A stretch of DNA of 31,988 nt from an uncultured Collinsella sp. (GTDB lineage: Bacteria; Actinomycetota; Coriobacteriia; Coriobacteriales; Coriobacteriaceae). Made by a program: the position numbers and the translations under genes. Location: NCBI GenBank assembly GCA_902470925.1, contig CABRIF010000016.1, forward strand, positions 1-31,988. Direction: 5' to 3'. The notes under the pieces were generated by a model. The model saw only the letters and a program-made list of their open reading frames with translations. It did not search any database and was not told where the DNA came from. Positions 7,769 through 15,657 of this stretch are shown here, piece by piece. Numbering within the stretch: position 1 is the stretch's first letter; every line of letters starts with the position of its first letter.

Positions 7769-8424
7769 TTGTACCCCACTCCCCACACGGTGCCGATTGG
7801 GTCGACGCCGGCGCGACGCAGCTTGGCACGCGCATTGCTCACGTGCGCCGACACCACGTCCTCGCTGGCGTCCGACTGCACGCCCAGCACCGCACAGCGC
7901 AGCTGGTCGCGGCCGAACACCTGACCGCGATGGCGCGCCAGGTGCTCGCAGATGCCGTATTCGGTGGGCGTAAGCGCCACCGAGCGCGCGTCCACAAACA
8001 GCTCGCGCGCGCCCAGGTCGAACCGGATGCGCCCCTGCGCAAACGCCAGCGAGCTCGTGTGCTCGCGCTGCTCGCGCCGCAGGTGCGCGGCAACCTTGGC
8101 GCGCAGCTCAGCGGTGCCGAACGGCTTGCGGATGTAGTCGTCGGCACCCATGCCGAGCCCCACCACCGCGTCGTCCTCGCCCGTCTTGGCGGTGAGGAAC
8201 ACGATGGGCGCATCCACCCGGTCCCGCACCCGACGCACCAGCTCGAACCCGTCCAGCTCGGGCATCATGACATCGCACAGCACCAGGTCCGTGCGCGAGA
8301 AGTCGAACGAAAGCGCACGCACGGGGTCGTTTTCCACCGTCACTACATGGCCGTCACGCACCAGGGTGCGCCGCAGCAGGTCGGTAATCGCCCGCTCATC
8401 GTCAATCGCCAGAATCCGCGCCAT
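7756..8424 (-). CDS. OmpR/PhoB-family response regulator
   Basis: A 222-aa two-component regulator. The receiver domain (1-115) shows the acidic pair Asp8-Asp9, phosphoacceptor Asp51 in LVLCDVMMPELDG, and the conserved Lys in FLTAKTG. The C-terminal winged-helix domain (about 130-222) has the typical RSVALTPTEYGICEHLARH and ends VWGVGYKW. I chose the ATG at 8424 because it is preceded by GGGAGGT and gives the standard N-terminus MARILAIDDE; a longer frame upstream has no support. It follows the YxeA-like gene by 60 bp and overlaps the kinase start. It is likely to control the adjacent ABC transporter genes in response to a lantibiotic or similar peptide, as in LanRK/CprRK-type modules. Confidence 0.9.
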   Translation of the reverse strand: MARILAIDDERAITDLLRRTLVRDGHVVTVENDPVRALSFDFSRTDLVLCDVMMPELDGFELVRRVRDRVDAPIVFLTAKTGEDDAVVGLGMGADDYIRKPFGTAELRAKVAAHLRREQREHTSSLAFAQGRIRFDLGARELFVDARSVALTPTEYGICEHLARHRGQVFGRDQLRCAVLGVQSDASEDVVSAHVSNARAKLRRAGVDPIGTVWGVGYKWQA

Positions 8425-8483
8425 CGAACAACCTCCCGTCATCGTGTCCACATTGTATCCGCCCGCGCGGACACCTTCACGGC

Positions 8484-8948
8484 TCAACGTGCCGGCTGCG
8501 GCACCTCGGCCTCGCCGACCGGCTTGTAGAGCTGGGCATAGCAGCCCTTCGTCGTCACGCGCAGATACGGTTCGTCCACGTCCAGCTTGCCCCCGAACAC
8601 CGTCAGGTAGCTCACATGCTCCGATCCGTCCTCGGTGCGGGCGACAAGCTCGTAGACATAGTTGGTCCCCGAGCCGGTGGCGTCTTCGTAGGACTCGGCC
8701 CACGCGTCCGCCGCGGGCGTCGGCGCCCACACCACCTCCTGCGGCACCAGCGGGCAGAACCGGTCGATCGTCGTGCGCGGGAACCACAGCGAGCTGCCCG
8801 CCAACGGCATGGCCGCGCAGGCCCCGACGCCGGCGAGCAGCGCGACGAGCAGCGCTACCGCGCACCCCCTGCCAGCGCGCCGGCCGCCGCGCGCAGCACC
8901 GCGCGAACCGGTGCCGCACGACTCCGGCACCATCCGAGATTCATCCAT
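8484..8948 (-). CDS. YxeA-family (DUF1093) membrane-anchored protein
   Basis: A 154-aa protein with an Arg-rich start, one hydrophobic helix (AVALLVALLAGVGACAAM, about residues 29-46) and an extracellular domain. The domain carries NYVYELVARTEDGSEH, LRVTTKGCYAQLYKPVGEAEVP, the pattern of YxeA proteins (thread-like beta domain ending in a Tyr-containing segment and an E-x-P motif). The ATG at 8948 is preceded by AAGGAG. YxeA homologues are commonly encoded beside peptide-sensing ABC transporters and two-component systems; their molecular role is not established. It lies between the permeases and the response regulator and probably belongs to the same operon. A lipoprotein is possible because of the Cys at the helix end, but no clean lipobox is seen. 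Confidence 0.65.
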   Translation of the reverse strand: MDESRMVPESCGTGSRGAARGGRRAGRGCAVALLVALLAGVGACAAMPLAGSSLWFPRTTIDRFCPLVPQEVVWAPTPAADAWAESYEDATGSGTNYVYELVARTEDGSEHVSYLTVFGGKLDVDEPYLRVTTKGCYAQLYKPVGEAEVPQPAR

Positions 8949-8997
8949 CACATGCTCCTTCTTCCGTCGGGCTTCGCAGCCCGCCCCTCGTTTTTTC

Positions 8998-9017
8998 GCC
9001 GGGCAGCGCCGCCCGGC
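8998..9017. repeat. GC hairpin in the permease/YxeA gap
   Basis: A perfect 7-bp inverted repeat, GCCGGGC-N6-GCCCGGC, lies in the 151-bp gap after the second permease. No T-tract follows it in either direction, so it may be an RNA processing or attenuation element rather than a terminator. Confidence 0.35.
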
Positions 9018-9099
9018 ATGCATCCTTTCGCCGGAACCCGCCGCCTAGCATGCATCCACGCGCCAGGCCCCGCCGCCCGGTCCTCATCCGCCCAGCCGG

Positions 9100-10038
9100 T
9101 CATTCGCCGCCGCGCCGGGCATCCTCGAAACGGTTCGCCGCCGCCAACGCGCCTGCCACCACCAGCGCCGTGACCGCCGCGCACGCAACGAGCACCTCGC
9201 GGGCGGCAGCCTGCAGCGCCGGGAGCTGTGCTGCAAGCTCGGGCCGAGCCGAGGCGGCGGAGATTGCGGCCTCCATGGCGAGCGAAGCCAGGCGCACCGG
9301 CCACACAATCGGAATCCATGCCGTCACGCCTCCCGCCATCGCACCGCTGAACGTGCCCGTCACCAGACCGTTCGCCAAGCCGCCGATCGACATCAGCGCA
9401 CCCATGAACCCGAGTGCGCCCACCGCGATGGCTGCGTTGCGCCCCCATTTGAGCGCGATGGCGATCGTGAGCGCATACAGGCACACGCTGCCCGCGGCGA
9501 TGCCGAGAAGCGCCTGCACGAAGGCGGCAGGCGCAGGCAGGCTGCGGCCGAAGACTCCCATGAGGGCGGCAAAGACACCCGTTGCCAGCACCGCCGCGAG
9601 CACCCCGAGCGCCAGCAGCGCCAGGCCGAGCGCCGCGAGCACCCGGCGGCGCGACACGGCGCCCAGCAGGTTCGCGTAGGCGCCCGCCTCGCGCTCCGCG
9701 TCGATCGCCAGCCCGCAGGACAGACCCACCAGCAACGGAGCCCCCGCGCCCACGAGCTGCATGAACGCATCGCAGGACAGCTGCGCATCCCACGACGTGA
9801 CCCCGAAATACAGCCCCGCCGCCCCGCCGAGGGCCACCGCAAGCACCAGGTGCAACGCGATGAGCGGCGAGCGCCGCATGCGCCAGAGGGTCGAGCGGAT
9901 CGCGCCCGCCACGCCCGCGCGCGGACGGGGCCGCGTCCCTGGCCTCTGGGTCCCCGGCACCGGCGTCCCCGGCTCCCGGCCGACCCGACCGCCCGCGCAA
10001 GATGGAGCCGGCACCGGCACCTCGTTGCCCAGCCGCAT
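9100..10038 (-). CDS. Lantibiotic-immunity ABC transporter permease, MutG/LanG type
   Basis: A 312-aa polytopic membrane protein of the second permease type in LanFEG exporters. It has a long Pro/Gly-rich N-terminal segment (1-45), then about six hydrophobic helices including APLLVGLSCGLAIDAEREAG, whose acidic and Arg residues after helix 2 are typical of this family. GAVSRRRVLAALGL follows. It directly abuts the preceding permease gene with no gap between stop and ATG, indicating translational coupling. LanFEG complexes expel lantibiotics from the membrane to the outside. The real start could be 30-45 codons downstream, since the early segment is low-complexity. Assignment to MutG rather than a generic ABC-2 permease rests on gene order and size. 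Confidence 0.7.
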   Translation of the reverse strand: MRLGNEVPVPAPSCAGGRVGREPGTPVPGTQRPGTRPRPRAGVAGAIRSTLWRMRRSPLIALHLVLAVALGGAAGLYFGVTSWDAQLSCDAFMQLVGAGAPLLVGLSCGLAIDAEREAGAYANLLGAVSRRRVLAALGLALLALGVLAAVLATGVFAALMGVFGRSLPAPAAFVQALLGIAAGSVCLYALTIAIALKWGRNAAIAVGALGFMGALMSIGGLANGLVTGTFSGAMAGGVTAWIPIVWPVRLASLAMEAAISAASARPELAAQLPALQAAAREVLVACAAVTALVVAGALAAANRFEDARRGGE

Positions 10039-10839
10039 CTAGATCGCCTCCCGCTTCGAGAACCACCGCGCGCCCAGCACCGTGAGCAGCACGCCGACGC
10101 CAACAGCCACCGCCAGACCCGCCACCCAGGTGGCGTCGATGACGCCCGACGGCGACCCGGCAGCCAGCGGGATGCCGGAGAACTCGACCCCGCTGAACGG
10201 CGAGGGCGCACGGAACGCCACCGCCGAGGGCACAAGCCACCAGACACCGCTCGAACCGCCCACGATACCCAACGCGATCTGCGCCAGCAGGGGCACCGCG
10301 ATGCCGGCAAGCATTCCGAAGCGGCAGGCGAGCATGAGGCCCGCCGGGATCATCCACCAGCTCGCAGCGGTCACGATCAGCGCAATCGCCGCACTGGCAA
10401 CGAACCCCGGGGCGTTTGCCCCGGCGGCATGCGCCACCCCCGAGCAGATGCCCACGACCGCGCAGGACGCGAGCATGAGCCCCAGGGATACCATCGCCTT
10501 CGCCCACCAGACGCGCGCTGGCTCGATCGGCAGGCCGAGCACCGAACGCAAGCGATGGCGCGCGTCGAGGTTCGCCACGCTCGCCACGATGAGCGCCGCT
10601 GCCACCGGCAGGCCCAGCGTGTACCAGTAGCACCACCCGTAGGTGCCGAACCCGACCACGCCCGCCGACCGGCCCGGGACGATGCCGGACGCGAGCAGCC
10701 CCAGCGCGCAGAAGGGCAGCGGAGCTATGAGCGCCACCCGCAAGGGAGCCGCACGGCGCACCTTGCGAGCCTCGGCACGCACCGGTGCCAGGCGCGACAA
10801 GCGGACAGGCGGAATCGAGGAGGCAGGCACCCGGCTCAT
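10039..10839 (-). CDS. Lantibiotic-immunity ABC transporter permease, MutE/LanE type
   Basis: A 266-aa membrane protein with six predicted helices. The N-terminal RLAPVRAEARKVRRAAP followed by a hydrophobic helix is the usual start of LanE/EpiE permeases, where the amphipathic EARK segment contacts the ATPase. ANLDARHRLRSVLGLPIEPARVWWAK is the cytoplasmic coupling region of the family. It overlaps the upstream ATPase gene by 4 bp and abuts the downstream permease gene. Together the three genes encode one exporter complex in the cytoplasmic membrane, expected to protect the cell from lantibiotics made by other strains, since no lantibiotic biosynthesis gene is present in the window. Confidence 0.75.
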   Translation of the reverse strand: MSRVPASSIPPVRLSRLAPVRAEARKVRRAAPLRVALIAPLPFCALGLLASGIVPGRSAGVVGFGTYGWCYWYTLGLPVAAALIVASVANLDARHRLRSVLGLPIEPARVWWAKAMVSLGLMLASCAVVGICSGVAHAAGANAPGFVASAAIALIVTAASWWMIPAGLMLACRFGMLAGIAVPLLAQIALGIVGGSSGVWWLVPSAVAFRAPSPFSGVEFSGIPLAAGSPSGVIDATWVAGLAVAVGVGVLLTVLGARWFSKREAI

Positions 10840-11606
10840 GCGCGCTCACCTCCCTGCGGCGCCGCCGCATCCCGACGCCCGCGCGCGGCGGCCGAGGCGC
10901 CGCGCGTCACGCCGCGGCACACGTCCATGAACAGCGCCTCCAGGTCGTCTCCCGCCGCAAGCGCGCCTTCGTAGGCGAGCGTGCCCTGCGTGATGATGCC
11001 CACGCTGTCGGCCACATGCGCCACCTCGCCCAGGATGTGGCTCGACACGATCACTGTGATGCCCGCCTGGGGAAACGAGCGAATCAGGTGCCGCAGGTCC
11101 TCGATGCCGATCGGGTCCAGGCCGTTGGTGGGCTCATCGAGGATAAGCAGACGCGGGCTGCCCACCAGGGCCAACGCGATACCCAAGCGCTGCTTCATGC
11201 CTAGGCTGAACTGACCCGCCCGCTTGGAGCCCGTATCGCGCAGGTCGACCAGCTGCAGCACCTCATCGATGCGGGCGGGCGCCACGCCGAGCAGCTCGGT
11301 GCGCACGCGCAGGTTCTCGCGTGCGGTGAGGTTGGCGTACAGCGGGGGCGTCTCGATCAGCGAGCCGATCTCGTAGAGGTCCTCGCGCCGCCACGGGTGC
11401 CCGTCGAACACGATCTGCCCCTCCGTGGGCCGCAACATGCCGGTCAGCATCTTGAGCATGGTCGATTTGCCCGCACCGTTGGGGCCGAGCAGGCCGTACA
11501 CCTCGCCGGCGCGCACATGCAGCGATGCCGCGTCGACGGCTGTCTGAGCCGAGCTGCCGCGCCCGAAGCGCTTGGTCAGCCCGCATGTTTCCAAAAGATT
11601 GTCCAC
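10836..11606 (-). CDS. Lantibiotic-protection ABC transporter ATP-binding protein, MutF/LanF type
   Basis: A 256-aa ABC ATPase. Walker A GPNGAGKST (residues 41-49), signature FSLGMKQRLGIALAL, Walker B LLILDEPTNGLDP and the switch His in VIVSSHILGEV are all intact. LLETCGLTKRFG at the start and IEDLRHLIRSFPQAGITV after Walker B are typical of the gallidermin/nisin protection branch. The frame stays open up to 11741, but the GTG at 11606 gives the standard N-terminus and has a GAGG ribosome site, so I use it. First gene of the minus-strand operon ATPase, permease, permease, YxeA, regulator, kinase. Its promoter must lie in 11607-11790, facing away from the SOS-type promoter at 11735. Confidence 0.85.
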   Translation of the reverse strand: MDNLLETCGLTKRFGRGSSAQTAVDAASLHVRAGEVYGLLGPNGAGKSTMLKMLTGMLRPTEGQIVFDGHPWRREDLYEIGSLIETPPLYANLTARENLRVRTELLGVAPARIDEVLQLVDLRDTGSKRAGQFSLGMKQRLGIALALVGSPRLLILDEPTNGLDPIGIEDLRHLIRSFPQAGITVIVSSHILGEVAHVADSVGIITQGTLAYEGALAAGDDLEALFMDVCRGVTRGASAAARGRRDAAAPQGGERA

Positions 11607-11734
11607 GATCCTCGCCTTCTTCTCGTCCAGGCGGTCCGCATCGCCGCGCACCGCCCGATCTGGGTACGGTTTCCAGCTTCGCGCCCAAATTTCAAGAAGT
11701 CTTAAAGGCAGCGGCTTTTTCTTTTTCAAAAACA

Positions 11735-11763
11735 CGAACATATGTTTGTAATTATGCTATTAT
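11735..11763 (+). promoter_or_regulatory. SOS-type promoter 1 (LexA-like box) upstream of the abi remnant
   Basis: CGAACATATGTTTG at 11735-11748 matches the Gram-positive LexA box CGAAC-N4-GTTCG with one base off the perfect palindrome. A -10 element TATTAT lies at 11758-11763, and the -35 position 17 bp upstream falls at CGAACA inside the box, so a bound repressor would block RNA polymerase. Transcription would start about 20 bp before the ATG at 11792. The box lies 129 bp upstream of the divergent ABC ATPase start and could affect that gene too. Confidence 0.7.
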
Positions 11764-11791
11764 TTGACCATCGAAAGCTGAGGGGAGCGCC

Positions 11792-12445
11792 ATGAACATT
11801 GCTGATGATGGCAGCACAGCAAAAAGCTTGATGCCAAGACCGCAAGCGACTACCATAGAATGCGAAAGAACCGGGAGCACTTCTAGCGCGTGCGCAAGTG
11901 GAAATCTCCCGGTCGTATCTTTTTCATGCGATGTTCCCTCGTTCAAAACGAATGCGCAGATTCTCAGCGAACTTGCAGCCAAGGGCTATGCTGGCACCGA
12001 TAAGCCGGAATCGATCTATGTACTCGAACATGTTACGTACCAGCATCTCACACCATACTTGAAAGCGCTCGATGGCATGAACCGGCATCCCGGCCCTTCG
12101 CTCAAGCTCGCCCACGACCTTCTGACATTTGACAGAAGAATGCAGGCGATGCTGCTGAAATACACAGGTGTATTCGAATTTCAGCTGAGAAGCCAATCGG
12201 AGGCACCGATGTCAGCCGATGCAAGCAATGGCCCGAACGCTGAATCAGTGTTCCATCTCCTACGCAGGCCCAGCGCCGCCGAGAGAGTATCCATAAATAA
12301 GAGTTTCAAAACAGACATAGAAACACGAACACCTGTTTGTAATTATGCTACTATGGGTACACATCGTTCGCTCAGGGCTGTCGGGTTACGGGAGGAGGGC
12401 GCATGGAACATCGTCATATGCGCAGCGTGCACGCACGCGAGCTGA
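11792..12445 (+). pseudogene. Truncated Abi_2 (AbiD/AbiF-like) abortive infection gene
   Basis: The frame has a good ribosome site (GAGGGGAG) 5 nt before its ATG and its own SOS-type promoter. Residues 45-135 resemble the first half of Abi_2 proteins: SFKTNAQILSELAAKGYA near the start, then YVLEHVTYQHLTPYLKAL, then LLTFDRRMQAMLLKYTGVFEFQLRSQ, the family's FDR-LR-LL-iE-LR pattern. After LRSQ the similarity stops, and the remaining residues read through the next promoter and into the TerB gene out of frame. Intact Abi_2 proteins are about 300 aa, so the second half, including the rest of the HEPN-like fold, is missing. The tail has no family resemblance. Composition is AT-richer than its neighbours, suggesting acquisition. 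It could still make a short protein, but I expect it to be a remnant. Confidence 0.55.
12326..12354 (+). promoter_or_regulatory. SOS-type promoter 2 driving the TerB/BrxD/BrxHI operon
   Basis: CGAACACCTGTTTG (12326-12339) is a LexA-like dyad. TACTAT (12349-12354) is the -10, and CGAACA inside the box occupies the -35 with a 17-bp spacer. The layout is identical to the copy at 11735. Transcription would start near 12361, giving a 42-nt leader with GGAGGAGGG before the ATG at 12403. Confidence 0.7.
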
Positions 12446-14292
12446 TCGAAAAGCTCATGGCAACCGAGCGGCTGCGGGCGAGCTCGCACTTTTCCGACCG
12501 GGTGTTCCGCGATGAGCCCATTCTCACCACCGGACGCCAGATGGCGAACTACCTGCCCGACCGCTACCGCGAGATGCGCGCCATCTCGCGTTGGCAGGAC
12601 GGCACGCGCGGCGGCCGGTGGCTCACCGAGGCCGAGCTGTTCTGGAAGCAGGCCTCGTTCATGGCCGACTGGGAGGACGACTGCCCCTACAACGGGTCGT
12701 TCAAGTCCTATTACCCTACCTACAACGCCATGAGCGACCGCCAGCTGCGCGGGTACTTCACCTGGCGCGCCGCCGTGCGCCGGGGCGAGATCGCCCCCAC
12801 CTCGACATCGTTTGCCTACGTGTACCTGTATGAGCTCATCGGCGGCATCGGCGCCAGCAGCCCGATCGACGGCTTCGAGCGCTTCAAGGCGTTTTGGGAA
12901 GCATATCGTCTCCTCGATGGCGACATCGACCGCCATGCCGGTCTATGGCTGCAAGATTATGTTGTCTACCACGGGCTCGACCGCGAGCTGCTGGCAGACG
13001 CCCCTGCCCGGGCGCACGACCGGGCCCTCAACGCGCTTGCGCGCGCCGATGCCGCCTGCCGCGCGCTCGCGCCCGCCAAACTGAAAGCGGGCGCCTCCAT
13101 CCTGCCGCTCCCATCGCGCACCGACCTCGAAGAGCAGCTGTTCGGCGCCCTCGACGAGCTCTCCTCCTACCGCGCCGGGCGAAGCCGGCTGTACCGCGAG
13201 GACCCCGAAGCGCTCAGGCGCGTGACATGCGCGGTATGGACGCACCTGAGTCGGCGCCGCGAGCGGCAAAGCGACAGCAGCCTCATCGACAGCTGGTTCG
13301 GCAGCCGGCTGAAGATGCCCTACACGATGTTCGCCTCCGCGGTGTTCTTCGAGCCCGAACGCCATCCCGACACCGTCTACGAACTCGACGAGGGACATCG
13401 GTACGAATGCGCAAGCGGCCTGTGGAGCTGCGAGCGGCGCTACGGGACCCAGGCGCGCAGCCCCAAACTCGGCCAGATGATGCGCGCTTGCGACCGCACG
13501 CTCAGATGCGCCCTGGACATACCCTACCCGCTCAAGGATGATGGCAAGATCCCGCGCTACCTGCAACAGGCCATCGACCGCGAAGTCGCGGCGTTTCTCG
13601 ATTGGCGCCGCGCCCACGCGCCGGTGCGCATCGAGATCGACCGCACGCGCCTGGACGCCATCCGCCATACCGCCGCGCAGACCCGCGAGGCGCTGCTGAT
13701 CGAGGAGGAGCGCAGCGGCTGCGGCGAGCTCGTGCAGGCGGCCAACCCGAGTGCGGGCCCGCACGACGCACGGGAACGAGGCGCAAGCGATTCGAGCCCA
13801 GCTGCATCCTCCGAAGCCGCATCTGCTGACAGGCGCAGCATGGTCCACAGCGGAAGGCCGGCAGACCTGCCGCCGCAGCCCGCCTCGACGGCAGGAGGCA
13901 GCCCGCCCGACTTCCCTGCCGGCGCGAAAGCCCCCGATGAGGCGGCGCCGGAGAGGACCGTTCCGGAGCAGCAGGCACGAGCGGCAACAGAGTATGCGGC
14001 CCCGGACGGCGGCGCCAGCGTTACGAGCACGGAAGCCGCACGTGAGGCCGAGGCAACCGGCGGGCTCGACGCCACCGGTGAACGCTACCTGCATGCGCTG
14101 GCGGCAAACGACCGGGCGGCGGCGCGAGCGGCTGCCGAGGCGGAGGCGCACTCGGAAGACCTGCTGGTCGACGCCATCAACGAAGCGCTGTTCGACCTGG
14201 TGGGCGACACCGTGATCGAATACGGGCCGGACGGCCCCGCGCTAATCGAGGACTACCGGCAAGACGTGGAAGGATTGCTGAGCCATGCATAA
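12403..14292 (+). CDS. TerB_N / TerB_C domain protein, first gene of the candidate defence operon
   Basis: A 629-aa protein with no signal or membrane segment. Residues about 40-200 form a TerB_N domain: FMADWEDDCPYNGSFKSYYP, then the hallmark PTYNAMSDRQLRGYFTWRAAVRRG and FAYVYLYELIGGIG. A middle helical region (about 200-430) follows, then a long Ala/Pro/Glu-rich linker (about 445-565) that is probably disordered. A short TerB_C-like domain closes the protein (about 570-629): AINEALFDLVGDTVIEYGPD and YRQDVEGLL. TerB-type domains belong to tellurite-resistance/stress and phage-defence gene sets and are thought to be scaffolds. The last 8 bp overlap the ATPase gene. The ATG is preceded by GGAGGAGGG. 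The exact role in this operon is inferred from context only. Confidence 0.85.
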   Translation: MEHRHMRSVHARELIEKLMATERLRASSHFSDRVFRDEPILTTGRQMANYLPDRYREMRAISRWQDGTRGGRWLTEAELFWKQASFMADWEDDCPYNGSFKSYYPTYNAMSDRQLRGYFTWRAAVRRGEIAPTSTSFAYVYLYELIGGIGASSPIDGFERFKAFWEAYRLLDGDIDRHAGLWLQDYVVYHGLDRELLADAPARAHDRALNALARADAACRALAPAKLKAGASILPLPSRTDLEEQLFGALDELSSYRAGRSRLYREDPEALRRVTCAVWTHLSRRRERQSDSSLIDSWFGSRLKMPYTMFASAVFFEPERHPDTVYELDEGHRYECASGLWSCERRYGTQARSPKLGQMMRACDRTLRCALDIPYPLKDDGKIPRYLQQAIDREVAAFLDWRRAHAPVRIEIDRTRLDAIRHTAAQTREALLIEEERSGCGELVQAANPSAGPHDARERGASDSSPAASSEAASADRRSMVHSGRPADLPPQPASTAGGSPPDFPAGAKAPDEAAPERTVPEQQARAATEYAAPDGGASVTSTEAAREAEATGGLDATGERYLHALAANDRAAARAAAEAEAHSEDLLVDAINEALFDLVGDTVIEYGPDGPALIEDYRQDVEGLLSHA

Positions 14293-15574
14293 GACCGACA
14301 CCGCCCCTGCGGCCCCGCGCGTCCCCAAGCGCGTGGCTGCCGTCATCATCAACTCGCTCAAAGGCGGCGTGGTTCCCCGCATCGGCCTGCCCTACATCAC
14401 GGTGGGCCGCGAGGTTGAGATCCAGGCGCTGCTGCACGACCTCAGCCTGATCTCCGACGGCGGCGCGAGCTTTCGCTTCCTCGTGGGCCGCTACGGCGCC
14501 GGCAAGAGCTTCCTGCTGCAGACCATCCGCACCCACGCCATGGGCGAAGGCTTCGTGGTGGCCGACGCCGACCTCTCCCCCGAGCGCCGTCTGCAGGGCG
14601 GACAGGGGCAGGGACTTGCCACCTACCGCGAGCTCGTGCGCAACCTATCGACCAAAACCCGACCCGAGGGCGGGGCGCTGCGCCTTATCATGGACCGCTG
14701 GGTGGCCCAGACCGACGCCGCCGAGGACGCGGCGTGGCGCGACGAGCTCGACGCCCTGCAGGACATGGTCCATGGCTTCGAGTTCTCCCGCATGGTCATG
14801 CGCTATCGCGAAGCAGTGCACCAGAAAGATGCGGAAACCGCCGCGCACGTCCTCAAATGGCTGCGCGGTGAGTACCGTACAAAAACCGAGGCTCGCAGCG
14901 AGCTCGGCGCGAGCGGCATCATCGACGACGACAACTGGTACGACCACGTGAAGCTGCTGGCGCGCTTTTTGGTGGGCGCCGGCTACCGGGGTATGCTCGT
15001 GCTCATCGACGAACTGGTGAACCTGCACAAGATCCCGAACGCGATCACGCGCCAGTACAACTACGAGAAGATCCTGCAGATGTACAACGACACCCTGCAG
15101 GGCAAAGCGCACCATCTAGGCATCATCATGGGCGGCACGCCGCAGTCCATCGAGGACCGGCGCCGCGGCGTGTTCTCCTACGAGGCCCTGCGCAGCCGCC
15201 TGGCGCAGGGCAGATTTGCCCAAGAAGACGTACGCGACATGCTGGCGCCCATCATTCGCCTGCAGCCGCTCACCCACGAGGAGCTGCTCATCCTCATCGA
15301 GAAGCTCGCGCAGATCCACGCCGGTTACTTCGGGTACGAGGCGCATGTATCCGAGGAGGACCTGGCGGCATTTCTGCAGATCGAGTTCGGTCGCGTGGGC
15401 GCCGAAACCCACCTGACCCCGCGCGAGGTCATCCGCGACTTCATCGAGCTGCTGGACATCGCCTGTCAAAACCCCGATCTCGACATCTCTGAGCTGCTGC
15501 GCCGCGAGCAGCCAGCATCTGCCCCCGCAGCAGACGCTGGCGGGGATGCCCCGTTTGCCGAGTTCACCCTGTAG
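14285..15574 (+). CDS. BrxD-like P-loop ATPase (BrxC/BrxD family, DUF2791)
   Basis: A 429-aa AAA-type ATPase of the BREX BrxC/BrxD family. Walker A is GRYGAGKS (residues 68-75) and Walker B MLVLIDE (237-243). A family-specific block near 280-310 reads GIIMGGTPQSIEDRRRGVFS, then YEALRSRLA. The N-terminal VIINSLKGGVVPRIGLPYITVG resembles the start of BrxD proteins. It begins inside the TerB gene (8-bp overlap), so the two are translationally coupled, and is followed by the helicase gene. In type 2 BREX, BrxD is encoded next to BrxHI, the same pairing seen here, but none of the other BREX genes (pglX, pglZ, pglW) is present. It probably acts on DNA together with the helicase and the TerB protein. 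Confidence 0.85.
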   Translation: MHKTDTAPAAPRVPKRVAAVIINSLKGGVVPRIGLPYITVGREVEIQALLHDLSLISDGGASFRFLVGRYGAGKSFLLQTIRTHAMGEGFVVADADLSPERRLQGGQGQGLATYRELVRNLSTKTRPEGGALRLIMDRWVAQTDAAEDAAWRDELDALQDMVHGFEFSRMVMRYREAVHQKDAETAAHVLKWLRGEYRTKTEARSELGASGIIDDDNWYDHVKLLARFLVGAGYRGMLVLIDELVNLHKIPNAITRQYNYEKILQMYNDTLQGKAHHLGIIMGGTPQSIEDRRRGVFSYEALRSRLAQGRFAQEDVRDMLAPIIRLQPLTHEELLILIEKLAQIHAGYFGYEAHVSEEDLAAFLQIEFGRVGAETHLTPREVIRDFIELLDIACQNPDLDISELLRREQPASAPAADAGGDAPFAEFTL

Positions 15575-15657
15575 GGCGATGCGGACCCGGCAAAAGGCGG
15601 CATGACGGCGGCGTCTGATGCCCAGGCCGCAACGCCGTACCGAAAGGAGGAGGAACC

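Larger units (their letters stand above)
11729..12354 (+). repeat. Direct-repeat pair: duplicated 35-bp promoter flanking the abi remnant
   Basis: Bases 11729-11763 and 12320-12354 are identical at 31 of 35 positions, covering the LexA-like box, the spacer and the -10 element; outside these limits the similarity fades. The two copies are in the same orientation and bracket the truncated abi gene. The interval between them is visibly richer in A and T than its surroundings. Confidence 0.75.

Noticed and set aside
8948..10870. 640-codon minus-strand frame overlapping both permeases
   Set aside because: Out of frame with the two permeases, rich in Gly/Arg/Ala, and without membrane segments or ribosome site.
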